Of a stretch of DNA of 64,000 nt, positions 45,769 through 55,385 are shown piece by piece. The DNA is from Sphingomonas sp. AP4-R1. GTDB lineage: Bacteria; Pseudomonadota; Alphaproteobacteria; Sphingomonadales; Sphingomonadaceae. The notes below the pieces were generated by a model. It was not told the origin of the DNA, did not search any database, and saw only the letters and a program-made list of their open reading frames with translations. The position numbers and the translations under genes were made by a program. The stretch spans positions 930,001 to 994,000 of the forward strand of contig NZ_CP053346.1 in NCBI RefSeq assembly GCF_013113735.1. Reading direction: 5' to 3'. Position 1 is the stretch's first letter, and the number at the start of each line of letters is the position of its first letter.

Positions 45769-46695
45769 TCAAAGCTTAGAGGTCAGTTCGGGGACGATCT
45801 GGAAGAGATCGCCGACGAGGCCGATGTCGGCGACCTGGAAGATGGGGGCGTCCTCGTCCTTGTTGATGGCGACGATGGTCTTGCTGTCCTTCATGCCGGC
45901 GAGATGCTGGATCGCCCCCGAAATGCCGACCGCGACATAGACGTCCGGCGCCACGATCTTGCCGGTCTGGCCGACCTGATAGTCGTTCGGCGCATAGCCC
46001 GCATCGACTGCGGCCCGGCTCGCGCCGACGCCCGCGCCGAGCTTGTCCGCCAGCGGATCGATCACCGCATGGAACTGCTCCTCCGAGCCCAGCGCGCGGC
46101 CGCCCGAGACGATCACCCTGGCCGACGTCAGTTCCGGACGCTCCGACTTGGCGATCTCGGCGCCGACGAAGCTCGACAGGCCCGCATCGGCACCCGACGC
46201 CGCCTCGATCGCGGCCGAGCCGCCCTCGCGGGCCGCCTTCTCGAACGCGGTGCCGCGCACCGTGATCACCTTCTTCGCGTCCGACGACTGCACCGTCGCG
46301 ATCGCATTGCCCGCATAGATGGGGCGCGTGAACGTATCGGCGCTCTCGACCGAGAGGATGTCGCTGACCTGCATCACGTCGAGCAGGGCCGCCACGCGCG
46401 GCGCGATATTCTTGCCGTTGGAGGTGGCGGGCGCCACGAACGCGTCATGGCCGCCCATCAGCGCGACCACGGCCGGCGCGACATTCTCCGCCAGCGCATG
46501 CTCGAACGCGGCATCGTCCAGCACCACGACCTTGGCGACGCCGGCGATCTTCGCGGCCGCCTCCGCCACGCCGGCGACGCCGGAACCGGCGACCAGCAGG
46601 TGGACCTCGCCGAGCTGGGTGGCGGCGGTGACGGCGGAGAGCGTGGCGTCCTTCACGGCGCCCGCTTCCTGTTCGACCCAGACGAGGACGCTCAT
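45769..46695 (-). CDS. etfA: Electron transfer flavoprotein subunit alpha
   Basis: The 308-residue FAD-binding subunit has the ETF alpha C-terminal signature region ([20 protein letters not shown], then [19 protein letters not shown], and [20 protein letters not shown]). ETF carries electrons from acyl-CoA and related dehydrogenases to ETF-ubiquinone oxidoreductase. It overlaps the etfB stop by 4 bp. Confidence 0.96.
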   Translation of the reverse strand: MSVLVWVEQEAGAVKDATLSAVTAATQLGEVHLLVAGSGVAGVAEAAAKIAGVAKVVVLDDAAFEHALAENVAPAVVALMGGHDAFVAPATSNGKNIAPRVAALLDVMQVSDILSVESADTFTRPIYAGNAIATVQSSDAKKVITVRGTAFEKAAREGGSAAIEAASGADAGLSSFVGAEIAKSERPELTSARVIVSGGRALGSEEQFHAVIDPLADKLGAGVGASRAAVDAGYAPNDYQVGQTGKIVAPDVYVAVGISGAIQHLAGMKDSKTIVAINKDEDAPIFQVADIGLVGDLFQIVPELTSKL

Positions 46696-47441
46696 GCGGC
46701 GACTCCCAAAGCTTTCAGCTTGCCGACGAGTTCATCCACGTCGGCCACCTTGATGCCCGCCTGACGCTTCGGCGGCTCGGCCACCTTCAGCGTCTTCAGG
46801 CGCGGGGCGATGTCCACGCCCAGATCGGCGGGCGCCTTCACGGCCATCGGCTTCGACTTGGCCTTCATGATGTTCGGCAGCGACGCATAGCGCGGCTCGT
46901 TGAGGCGCAGATCGGTCGTCACGATCGCGGGGATCTTGAGGCTGACCGTCTCGAGGCCGCCATCCACTTCGCGCGTCACGGCGACGCTCTCGCCCGACAC
47001 CTCGACCTTCGACGCGAACGTGCCCTGGCCCCAGCCGAGCAGCGCCGCCAGCATCTGGCCGGTCTGGTTCGAATCGTCGTCGATCGCCTGCTTGCCGAGG
47101 ATCACGAGGCCGGGAGCCTCCTCGGTGGCGATCGCCTTCAGGATCTTGGCGACGGCGAGCGGCTCGACCTCGTCGTCCGTCTGCACCAGGATCGCGCGAT
47201 CGGCGCCCATCGCCAGCGCGGTGCGCAGCGTGTCCTGCGCCTTCTGCGGGCCGACCGAGACGGCCACGACCTCGGTCGCGACACCCTTCTCCTTCAGGCG
47301 GATCGCTTCCTCGACCGCAATCTCGTCGAACGGGTTCATCGACATCTTCACGTTCGCCAGATCGACGCCCGTGCCGTCCAGCTTCACCCGCGGCTTCACA
47401 TTATAATCGATCACCCGCTTCACGGGCACCAGAACCTTCAT
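46692..47441 (-). CDS. etfB: Electron transfer flavoprotein subunit beta
   Basis: The 249-residue subunit starts [20 protein letters not shown] and contains the AMP-binding region ([37 protein letters not shown]) and the ETF beta signature near [20 protein letters not shown]. Start 47441 is conserved; upstream in-frame sequence is not. A MerR/LiuR-like operator lies about 100 bp upstream. It forms an operon with etfA. Confidence 0.96.
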   Translation of the reverse strand: MKVLVPVKRVIDYNVKPRVKLDGTGVDLANVKMSMNPFDEIAVEEAIRLKEKGVATEVVAVSVGPQKAQDTLRTALAMGADRAILVQTDDEVEPLAVAKILKAIATEEAPGLVILGKQAIDDDSNQTGQMLAALLGWGQGTFASKVEVSGESVAVTREVDGGLETVSLKIPAIVTTDLRLNEPRYASLPNIMKAKSKPMAVKAPADLGVDIAPRLKTLKVAEPPKRQAGIKVADVDELVGKLKALGVAA

Positions 47442-47539
47442 GGCTCGTCTCCTCTCGTGGCCTCCGCGCTTACCAACGGACGCTCGAACCGGTTGAGCCA
47501 TGGCCGGCCCCGGTCCTGTCCGCACGACTTAGCAGCGGA

Positions 47540-47555
47540 TTGACGTATACGTAAA
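47540..47555. promoter_or_regulatory. Candidate LiuR/MerR-type operator upstream of etfB
   Basis: TTGACGTATACGTAAA has the ACGT-TA-ACGT dyad described for LiuR/MerR-type regulators of branched-chain amino acid and fatty acid catabolism, whose regulons include etfBA. It sits 99 bp upstream of the etfB start. The regulator gene is not in the window. Confidence 0.5.
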
Positions 47556-47650
47556 GACACTGTCCTATGCGTCTTACGTCGGGCCGCGCCGTCGCCTGCC
47601 CGTTCGGTTTGTCCGCCGTCGCCGCGATTGCAAATGCGAACTTGCGAACT

Positions 47651-47684
47651 TGCGAAGGGCCGATCCGCAGACCAGCCCTTCGCA
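47651..47684 (-). terminator. Hairpin downstream of sucC
   Basis: TGCGAAGGGC (47651-47660) and GCCCTTCGCA (47675-47684) form perfect 10-bp arms around a 14-bp loop, just beyond the sucC stop at 47693. There is no clear U-tract. Three GCGAACTT-like units are next to it. Confidence 0.5.
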
Positions 47685-47692
47685 GGACCGGA

Positions 47693-48892
<1,200 letters not shown>

Positions 48893-49027
48893 CGAGCGGG
48901 ACCCCTTCTGGGCGGAAGCGGGGGTAGAGTCCCCCGGGGAAAAGCGCTCCGCGCCTAAAGCATATGCGGCATGCAGGCCGCAAGGCCGCGTCTCGCAACT
49001 GCGGCATGACACGTCTATGGAGCGGCG

Positions 49028-49525
49028 ATGCACTGGGCCATCGGACTCGCTCTGTTTTTCCTCACCGTCGCCGGGATGGAGGCCTTCGCCTATGCCGCGC
49101 ACCGCTGGCTGATGCACGGGCCGGGCTGGTTCCTGCACGAGAGCCACCATCGCCCCCGCACCGGCAAGTGGGAGCTGAACGATCTGTATGCGGCGATCTT
49201 CGCCGTGCCCTCGTTCGTGCTGATCCTGGGCGGGGCGCAGCTGGGCTGGTGGCCGGGCTGCACCTGGATCGGTGCGGGCATCGCCGCCTATGGCGCCATC
49301 TATTTCGGCTTCCACGACTGGATCGTGCACCAGCGCCTTCCGGGGCGCTTCGTGCCGCGATCACGCTACATGAAGCGGATCGTGCAGGCGCACCGGCTGC
49401 ATCATGTGGTGAACACCAAGCACGGCACGGTGAGCTTCGGCTTCCTCGTCGCCCCCGCGCCGGAGCGCCTCAAGGCCGAGCTGAAGCGTCGCGAAATGGC
49501 CGGAGTCCGCGCGCCCCGCGCTTGA
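49028..49525 (+). CDS. crtZ: Beta-carotene 3-hydroxylase
   Basis: The 165-residue non-heme di-iron membrane enzyme has the His clusters [22 protein letters not shown] and [12 protein letters not shown] in CrtZ order, with four hydrophobic segments. It hydroxylates beta-ionone rings to give zeaxanthin. The other crt genes begin 4 kb away (53748-58027). Confidence 0.95.
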   Translation: MHWAIGLALFFLTVAGMEAFAYAAHRWLMHGPGWFLHESHHRPRTGKWELNDLYAAIFAVPSFVLILGGAQLGWWPGCTWIGAGIAAYGAIYFGFHDWIVHQRLPGRFVPRSRYMKRIVQAHRLHHVVNTKHGTVSFGFLVAPAPERLKAELKRREMAGVRAPRA

Positions 49526-49531
49526 CCCCGT

Positions 49532-49558
49532 CATCGATCGCTTGATCGATCGAATCGA
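49532..49558. promoter_or_regulatory. ATCGAT direct repeats upstream of ahpC
   Basis: ATCGAT occurs three times within 27 bp (49533, 49544, 49553), 90-115 bp upstream of ahpC. The spacing is compatible with an OxyR-type multi-half-site operator, which would fit peroxide control of ahpCF, but the match to known OxyR motifs is loose. The repeat could also be low-complexity palindromic sequence. Confidence 0.3.
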
Positions 49559-49647
49559 TTGTAGTGGCCGGATTATCCAATTTCTTCTTTGCTGCCGACA
49601 TGCGTAGATCGACGCTGTCAGACCGACTCACAGCAAGGGAAATACCG

Positions 49648-50211
49648 ATGGCGATCATGAGCACCCCTATCAAGCCGTTCACGGCGACGGCCTACAAGGA
49701 AGGCAAGTTCGTCGACGTCACCGACGCGGACGTGAAGGGCAAATGGTCTGTCTTCTTCTTCTATCCGGCCGACTTCACGTTCGTCTGCCCGACGGAGCTT
49801 GAGGATCTGGCCGACATCTATCCGACGCTGCAGGGCATGGGCGTCGAGGTCTATTCGGTCTCGACCGACACGCATTTCAGCCACAAGGCCTGGCACGACA
49901 CGTCGCCGGCGATCGGCAAGATCAACTACTACATGCTGGGCGACCAGAACCATGTGATCTCGAACAATTTCGACGTTCTGCGTCCGGGCGTGGGCCTGGC
50001 CGATCGCGGCACCTTCGTGGTGGACCCCGAGGGCGTCGTCCAGCTCGTCGAGATCACGCCGGAGGGCGTGGGCCGCAACGCGGCCGAGCTGCTCCGCAAG
50101 ATCAAGGCGCTGCAGTATTGGGTCAGCCACCCGGGCGAAGTGTGCCCGGCCAAGTGGGAAGAGGGCGAAGCCACGCTCGCTCCCTCGCTCGACCTCGTCG
50201 GCAAGATCTAA
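49648..50211 (+). CDS. ahpC: Alkyl hydroperoxide reductase subunit C (peroxiredoxin)
   Basis: The 187-residue typical 2-Cys peroxiredoxin has peroxidatic Cys47 (FTFVCPTE) and resolving Cys166 (EVCPAKW). It reduces hydroperoxides and is recycled by AhpF, encoded 71 bp downstream. Start ATG 49648 follows a weak AAGGGA site; the ATG three codons in (MSTPIKPF) is an alternative. Confidence 0.97.
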   Translation: MAIMSTPIKPFTATAYKEGKFVDVTDADVKGKWSVFFFYPADFTFVCPTELEDLADIYPTLQGMGVEVYSVSTDTHFSHKAWHDTSPAIGKINYYMLGDQNHVISNNFDVLRPGVGLADRGTFVVDPEGVVQLVEITPEGVGRNAAELLRKIKALQYWVSHPGEVCPAKWEEGEATLAPSLDLVGKI

Positions 50212-50220
50212 CTCCCTATC

Positions 50221-50248
50221 GCCGGGGCGGGCCTTCGCCTGCCCCGGC
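50221..50248 (+). promoter_or_regulatory. Strong hairpin between ahpC and ahpF
   Basis: GCCGGGGCGGGC and GCCTGCCCCGGC pair over 12 positions (one G-U) with a CTTC loop, directly after the ahpC stop. There is no U-tract. It could protect the ahpC message 3' end or partly terminate, giving more AhpC than AhpF. Confidence 0.5.
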
Positions 50249-50282
50249 ACCTTACCCCCATTTAGCGTAACCGGAGTTCCCC

Positions 50283-51878
50283 ATGTTGGACGCCAATCTG
50301 CAGGGCCAGTTGAAGGCCTATCTCGCGAACATCCGTCAGCCGATCGAGCTGGTGGCGTCGCTGGACGACGCGCCCAAATCGGTCGAGCTCCGTGACCTGC
50401 TGATCCAGATCGCCGGCCTCGCGCCGGACAAGGTTTCCTTCGTCCGCGCGGACGACAACGCCCGCAAGCCCAGCTTCCTGATCCGCCGCGTCGGCACCGA
50501 GATCGGCGTGCGCTTCGCCGGCATCCCGATGGGCCATGAATTCACCAGCCTCGTTCTGGCGCTGCTGCAGGTGGGCGGTCATCCGTCCAAGGCCGCGCAG
50601 GACCTGATCGAGCAAGTGAAGGGCCTCGACGGCGATTTCGCGTTCGAGACCTATTTCTCGCTCTCGTGCCAGAATTGCCCCGACGTGGTGCAGGCGCTGA
50701 ACCTGATGAGCGTGCTGAACCCGCGCATCAGCCATGTCGCGATCGAGGGCGGCCTGTTTCAGGACGAGGTGAACGAGCGCAAGGTGATGGCCGTGCCCAC
50801 CATCTTCCTGAACGGCGAACTGTTCGGCCAGGGCCGGATGGAGATGGAGCAGATCGTCGCCAAGATCGACAGCGGCGCCACCGCCAAAGCCGCCGAGAAG
50901 ATAAAGGCCAAGGATCCGTTCGACGTGCTGGTGGTCGGCGGCGGCCCCGCCGGGGCGGCCGCGGCGATCTACACCGCGCGCAAGGGCATCCGCACCGGCA
51001 TCGCCGCCGAGCGCTTCGGCGGGCAGGTGCTCGACACGATGGCGATCGAGAATTTCATCTCCGTCTCGCACACGGAAGGGCCCAAGCTCGCCGCGCATCT
51101 GGAGCAGCACGTCAAGGACTATGACGTGGACATCATGAACCTGCAGAAGGCGCAGAAGCTGATCCCCGCGAAGAGCGAGGGCGGCCTGCACGAAGTGGTG
51201 CTGGAAAATGGCGCGAGCCTGAAGGCGCGCACGATCATCCTCTCCACCGGCGCGCGCTGGCGGCAGATGGGCGTGCCCGGCGAGGACACGTACAAGAACA
51301 AGGGCGTGGCCTATTGCCCGCACTGCGACGGCCCGCTCTTCAAGGGCAAGCGCGTGGCCGTGATCGGCGGCGGCAATTCGGGCGTCGAGGCGGCGATCGA
51401 TCTGGCCGGCATCGTGGCGCATGTGACGCTGATCGAATATGACAGCGATCTGCGCGCCGATGCGGTGCTGCAGCGCAAGCTGGCCAGCCTGCCCAACGTG
51501 AAGATCATCACGTCCGCGCTCACCACCGAGGTGAAGGGCGACGGCGAGAAGGTGAACGCGCTCGTCTACAAGGACCGCAACCACGGGACGGTGCACGAGA
51601 TCGAGCTGGAGGGCATCTTCGTCCAGATCGGGCTTGTGCCCAACACCGAATTCCTGCGCGACACGGTGGCGCTCTCCCCGCGTGGCGAGATCGAGATCGA
51701 CGCGCGCGGCGAAACCTCGCAGCCGGGCATCTTCGCGGCGGGCGACTGCACGACCGTGCCCTACAAGCAGATCGTGATCGCGATGGGCGCGGGATCGACG
51801 GCGGCGCTTTCGGCCTTCGATTATCTGATCCGCCTGCCCACGCAGGACGAGGCCGAGCGCGAGGCGATCGCGGCCTGA
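50283..51878 (+). CDS. ahpF: Alkyl hydroperoxide reductase subunit F
   Basis: The 531-residue flavoprotein disulfide reductase has an N-terminal double thioredoxin domain with Cys129/Cys132 (SCQNCPD), FAD and NAD(P) sites ([37 protein letters not shown]) and the redox pair Cys345/Cys348 (YCPHCDGP). It passes electrons from NADH to AhpC. Confidence 0.97.
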   Translation: MLDANLQGQLKAYLANIRQPIELVASLDDAPKSVELRDLLIQIAGLAPDKVSFVRADDNARKPSFLIRRVGTEIGVRFAGIPMGHEFTSLVLALLQVGGHPSKAAQDLIEQVKGLDGDFAFETYFSLSCQNCPDVVQALNLMSVLNPRISHVAIEGGLFQDEVNERKVMAVPTIFLNGELFGQGRMEMEQIVAKIDSGATAKAAEKIKAKDPFDVLVVGGGPAGAAAAIYTARKGIRTGIAAERFGGQVLDTMAIENFISVSHTEGPKLAAHLEQHVKDYDVDIMNLQKAQKLIPAKSEGGLHEVVLENGASLKARTIILSTGARWRQMGVPGEDTYKNKGVAYCPHCDGPLFKGKRVAVIGGGNSGVEAAIDLAGIVAHVTLIEYDSDLRADAVLQRKLASLPNVKIITSALTTEVKGDGEKVNALVYKDRNHGTVHEIELEGIFVQIGLVPNTEFLRDTVALSPRGEIEIDARGETSQPGIFAAGDCTTVPYKQIVIAMGAGSTAALSAFDYLIRLPTQDEAEREAIAA

Positions 51879-51885
51879 TCCTTCT

Positions 51886-51928
51886 CCCGTTCGTCATGAG
51901 CGAAGTCGAAGGACGAACGGGTTTTTTT
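51886..51928 (+). terminator. Intrinsic terminator of ahpF made from a palindromic repeat
   Basis: CCCGTTCGTC and GACGAACGGG form 10-bp arms around a 16-bp loop containing GAGCGAAGTCG, followed by seven T residues. The loop sequence belongs to the repeat family at 30440-30521 and 55290-55373. The hairpin starts 8 bp after the ahpF stop. Confidence 0.85.
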
Positions 51929-51937
51929 AGGCAGGCC

Positions 51938-52843
51938 TTATTCCGGCAAGGCCTTCAAGAACGCCGTCACCACCAGCGCGCTGTTTTCGCTCGCCAGCGG
52001 ATAGAAAGCGCGCGCCTGATTCTCGCCCGGATCACCGCCGGCCAGATCGGAGAGGCTGCGGAAGGCGATGAACGGCACGGCGTTCGAATAGGCGACGTGG
52101 GCGACCGCCGCCGTCTCCATATCCAGCACCTGCGCGTCGAACGTCTTGAACAGATATTGCCGATATTCGGCATTATCCATGAACACCGGCCCCGACACGC
52201 CATGCCCGCCCACGATCACGCGGGGCTGCGCCTTCAGGCACAGGGAATCGGAACAGCGCTTGAGAGTAACCGGCGGCATCGCCTTCGCCACCGCCAGCAT
52301 GGCCGGATCGGCATCGAACCACACGCGCCGCTCGTAGCGCGGATTGCCGGCGCGCACGACGCCGACCGTGCGCGGGAACATCATCCCGTAACTGGCGAGA
52401 TTCGCCGCGCCATCGTCGCGATGCGGGGGCACGAAGCCATCGGCGGTCTTTCGCCCGAACGCGCTTTCCAGATATTCGGCCCACGTGTCGGCGACGACGA
52501 CATCGCCCACGTCCAGCTTGGGATCGATGCCCCCGGCGACACCGGAAAAGACGATGCTTTTGACCGGGAAGCGATCCAGCGCGAGCTGCGTCGTCATCGC
52601 CGCGTTCGTCATGCTGACGCCGCTCAGGAACAGCACCACCTTCTTGCCGCCGAGCGTGCCGAGAAGGAAACGATTGCCGTTGATCACCTGCTCGGACGTG
52701 CCGGTCATCGCCTTCTGCAGAGCGATCCACTCCGGCTCGAACGCGGAGATGACGGCGATGCGTTTCTCCGGCTCGGCGGCGGCCGCGGGAAGCGCCAGGC
52801 CGAGCAGGCCCATCCCTATCGAAACACGAGCAATCTGGCGCAC
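51938..52843 (-). CDS. Exported 5'-methylthioadenosine/S-adenosylhomocysteine nucleosidase-like protein
   Basis: A 301-residue protein with a PNP/UDP-type nucleosidase fold (RIAVISAFEPEWIALQKAM, VFSGVAGGIDPKLDVGDVVV, and the DMETAAVAHVAY motif containing the purine-binding Met-Glu). The N-terminus is a clear signal peptide (VRQIARVSIGMGLLGLALPA, cleavage near AAAEPEK), unlike cytoplasmic MtnN. GTG 52843 has a GGAGG site 7 bases upstream; a longer reading runs into a palindromic repeat. It probably cleaves nucleosides in the periplasm. Confidence 0.82.
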   Translation of the reverse strand: MRQIARVSIGMGLLGLALPAAAAEPEKRIAVISAFEPEWIALQKAMTGTSEQVINGNRFLLGTLGGKKVVLFLSGVSMTNAAMTTQLALDRFPVKSIVFSGVAGGIDPKLDVGDVVVADTWAEYLESAFGRKTADGFVPPHRDDGAANLASYGMMFPRTVGVVRAGNPRYERRVWFDADPAMLAVAKAMPPVTLKRCSDSLCLKAQPRVIVGGHGVSGPVFMDNAEYRQYLFKTFDAQVLDMETAAVAHVAYSNAVPFIAFRSLSDLAGGDPGENQARAFYPLASENSALVVTAFLKALPE

Positions 52844-52880
52844 GAGCAGCCCTCCCTGAATGATATACGGCCCGCCCCAC

Positions 52881-52968
52881 CCGTTCGCCCTGAGCCTGTC
52901 GAAGGGCTGTTCTTCTCTCTTGCTGACGAAGAGGAAGGACGGTGCTTCGACAGGCTCAGCACGAACGG
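52881..52968. repeat. Intergenic palindromic repeat
   Basis: CCGTTCGCCCTGAGCCTGTC on the left faces GACAGGCTCAGCACGAACGG on the right. It belongs to the CTGAGCxTGTCGAAG family also at 33967-34095 and 61110-61200. It lies upstream of the nucleosidase gene. Confidence 0.75.
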
Positions 52969-53031
52969 ACAAGGTGGTCGGGGCCTCCCCTTCCCCAGCC
53001 TAGCGGGCGATGCTGCGCCGCAAAAGAGGCG

Positions 53032-53733
53032 TCAGGGGCGGATCCAGAAGGTGAAGGCGGCGGTATGGTTCATCCGGATGCGGCCGCCGGGATCGTTGAT
53101 CGTCTGATTCTGATAGCCGACGTCCATCGTCGAGCGCCCGAATAGGGGCACTTCGAAGCCCACCAAGGTGCGGAGCTGATCGAAGCCGTCGCGGGCGCCC
53201 CAATCGGTCTTGTTGAGCGCGACGAATCCCTCGATCTGGATCAGCGGGCGCGCATGCTTGGGATTGCCGAGCGGATGGACGTAACGGACGAGCTGGCGCA
53301 GGCGCCAACCCGTATCCTCGCCATGCGACAGGGTGCGACGCTCGATCCGCGTGCGCAGCAGTCCGCTGCCGCCCGCCACCTTCGGCAAGGCCCAGTTGAG
53401 CTGGCCGAAGATGCGCTCCTCGTTGCGATCGCGGCCATTCTCGATCGGCAGGAACACATGCGCATAGCCGACATAGGCGGTGACCGTATCGGTGAGGCGA
53501 TAGCCGACGGCGGGGCGCAGAAGGAGCTGCTGCGTGCGGCTGATGCCGTTGCCGATGCGGGGCTGCGCCTCGACGAAATAAGCGAATTTGTTGACGTTCC
53601 CGATCACGGTGAAATTGGCCCAGAGCTGCTCGTCATGCTCGGTCCGGGCCGACGCGGGGCTCACCGGAAACACTCCGGCAAGCATCAGCAACAATCCAGA
53701 AAAGATCAACGTAATCAGGCGCTTATTTCGCAT
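53032..53733 (-). CDS. DUF2490 family outer-membrane-like protein
   Basis: The 233-residue protein has a signal peptide (RLITLIFSGLLLMLAGVFPV, cleavage near SASA) and then amphipathic strands alternating with aromatic residues (QLWANFTVIGNVNKFAYFVE, LLRPAVGYRLTDTVTAYVGY). It ends with the aromatic FTFWIRP, typical of small outer-membrane beta-barrels. DUF2490 proteins have no known function. It lies 15 bp downstream of crtB. Confidence 0.82.
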   Translation of the reverse strand: MRNKRLITLIFSGLLLMLAGVFPVSPASARTEHDEQLWANFTVIGNVNKFAYFVEAQPRIGNGISRTQQLLLRPAVGYRLTDTVTAYVGYAHVFLPIENGRDRNEERIFGQLNWALPKVAGGSGLLRTRIERRTLSHGEDTGWRLRQLVRYVHPLGNPKHARPLIQIEGFVALNKTDWGARDGFDQLRTLVGFEVPLFGRSTMDVGYQNQTINDPGGRIRMNHTAAFTFWIRP

Positions 53734-53747
53734 CCCGCTTCCGTGCC

Positions 53748-54686
53748 TTACCGGCGTGGGCGCGTCCAGAGCGTATCGGGCCGGGGCGGCAGGGGATCAG
53801 GTGCGGCCTGACGGGCGAGGCGCCACGCGCGGAAGACCGCGGCGAGCTTCGACCATTTGGAGGTCGACACGCGATGATCCCAGGCGTGCGCGCCCGCCTG
53901 CGCCACCGCGCGACCGATCCCGCCATAGATGTCCGCCGCCGCCAGCACCGCCCAGCGTGCGCGGAACGGCAGCGCATACGCGCCGATGCGCGCGCTCGCC
54001 TCGTACCGCGCGGCCTGATCGGTCAGCAGCCGCGCGAGCGAGACGAGGCCGGCGCGGTGCGCGGGACGCATATGTTCGCCGGGGGGGACATCCAGCTCCG
54101 CCAGCCATTCGGCCGGAAGATAGCAGCGGCCGACCGCATCATCCTCGCTCAGATCGCGGGCGATATTGGCGAGCTGGAAAGCGAGGCCGAGATCGCAGGC
54201 GCGGTCCAGCGTCGCCTCGTCCCCAGCGGGCACGCCCATCACGATCGCCATCATCACGCCGACCGCGCCCGCGACATGATAGCAATAGCGCAGGAGATCG
54301 TCGGCCGTGCGCGGGCTCCAGCCCTCGCCATCCAGCGCGAAACCATCGATCACGTCGAACGGTAGCCAGTGCGGAATCCCGCATTCGGCCGCGACGAGGC
54401 CCAGGGCATCGAAGGCGGGTTCGCCCGTCGCCTTGCCCGCCAGCGCATCGGCGGTGAGCGCCCGGATGCGTGCGATCCGCTCGGGCCCGTCGGACAGGCG
54501 CGTCATGCCATGGCCATGATCCTGCCCGTCGGCGATATCGTCGCAGGCGCGGCACCAGGCATAGAGCAGCCACGCCCGATCGCGCGTCTGCGGATCGAAC
54601 AATTTCGACGCCATCGCGAAGGACTTGGAGCCCCGCGCGATCGACTCGCGTGCGAACCGAACAAGCGCGGCGCGATCCGTGCTCAG
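53748..54686 (-). CDS. crtB: Phytoene synthase, likely CTG start
   Basis: The squalene/phytoene synthase joins two geranylgeranyl-PP molecules. Motifs visible are the first Asp-rich site DDIAD (in YAWCRACDDIADGQ), QLANIARDLSEDD with the second, and GRCYLPAEWL. The first ATG (54614) would remove the conserved helix ARESIARGSKSFAMASKLFD. In-frame sequence runs up to a CTG at 54686 that overlaps the stop of the upstream gene (CTGA), giving 312 residues, the normal family length. No ATG, GTG or TTG lies between, so CTG is my best start. Confidence 0.93.
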   Translation of the reverse strand: MSTDRAALVRFARESIARGSKSFAMASKLFDPQTRDRAWLLYAWCRACDDIADGQDHGHGMTRLSDGPERIARIRALTADALAGKATGEPAFDALGLVAAECGIPHWLPFDVIDGFALDGEGWSPRTADDLLRYCYHVAGAVGVMMAIVMGVPAGDEATLDRACDLGLAFQLANIARDLSEDDAVGRCYLPAEWLAELDVPPGEHMRPAHRAGLVSLARLLTDQAARYEASARIGAYALPFRARWAVLAAADIYGGIGRAVAQAGAHAWDHRVSTSKWSKLAAVFRAWRLARQAAPDPLPPRPDTLWTRPRR

Positions 54687-55264
54687 AGTTCGGCCGCTTT
54701 CATCTGGCCCACGGTGCGGATCGGTTGGTGCGCGGCCATGCGCGCGAGCAGATCGTCGAGCGTATCCGCCGCGATCAACAGATCCTGATGCTGGGGCCGC
54801 AGGAACCCCACCTCGCCCATCGTCCGCACGAAGGTGAGCAGGCCATCATAATAGCCGGCCACGTTGAGCAGGCCGACGGGCTTGGCGTGATAGCCGATCT
54901 GCGCCCAGCTCATCGCCTCCCACAATTCGTCCATCGTGCCGGTGCCGCCGGGAAGCGTGACGAAGCCGTCCGACAGATCGGTGAAGGCCTTCTTGCGCTG
55001 GTGCATCGTGTCGACGACGTGCAGCTCGGTGAGGCCGCGATGCGCGACCTCGGCATCGACCAAGGCCTTGGGGATCACGCCGATCACCTCTCCGCCCGCC
55101 GCCAGCGCGCCGTCCGCGACCGCGCCCATCAGCCCGAGCCGCCCGCCGCCATAGACGACGCCGATGCCGCGCTCGGCCAGCGTGCGCCCGACTTCGGCGG
55201 CGTTCTCGACATAGCGGGAATCGGCCGGCGTGGCCGAACCGCAATAGACTGCGAGGCGCTTCAT
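54683..55264 (-). CDS. LOG family nucleotide phosphoribohydrolase
   Basis: A 193-residue Rossmann-like protein with the LOG signature PGGTGTMDE (105-113) and GGGRLGLMG (39-47). LOG enzymes release bases from nucleoside 5'-monophosphates, including cytokinin precursors; in bacteria the usual substrate is often unclear. It sits inside the carotenoid operon between crtI and crtB and overlaps the crtB start. Confidence 0.9.
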   Translation of the reverse strand: MKRLAVYCGSATPADSRYVENAAEVGRTLAERGIGVVYGGGRLGLMGAVADGALAAGGEVIGVIPKALVDAEVAHRGLTELHVVDTMHQRKKAFTDLSDGFVTLPGGTGTMDELWEAMSWAQIGYHAKPVGLLNVAGYYDGLLTFVRTMGEVGFLRPQHQDLLIAADTLDDLLARMAAHQPIRTVGQMKAAEL

Positions 55265-55289
55265 GCTTCTGCTACTCCAGCATCACTAT

Positions 55290-55373
55290 CCGTTCGTGCT
55301 GAGCGAAGTCGAAGCACGTGCTGCAAGCGGCAACCTATGCAGCACGTGCTTCGACTTCGCTCAGCACGAACGG
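55290..55373. repeat. Perfect 36-bp inverted repeat between crtI and LOG
   Basis: The 36 bases at 55290-55325 are the exact inverse of 55338-55373, with a 12-bp loop. Arms begin CCGTTCGTGCTGAGCG and end CGCTCAGCACGAACGG. The family is the same as at 30440-30521 and 51886-51928. As RNA it would form a very stable hairpin within the crtY-crtI-LOG-crtB transcript. Confidence 0.9.
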
Positions 55374-55385
55374 CTCCTTTGACAC

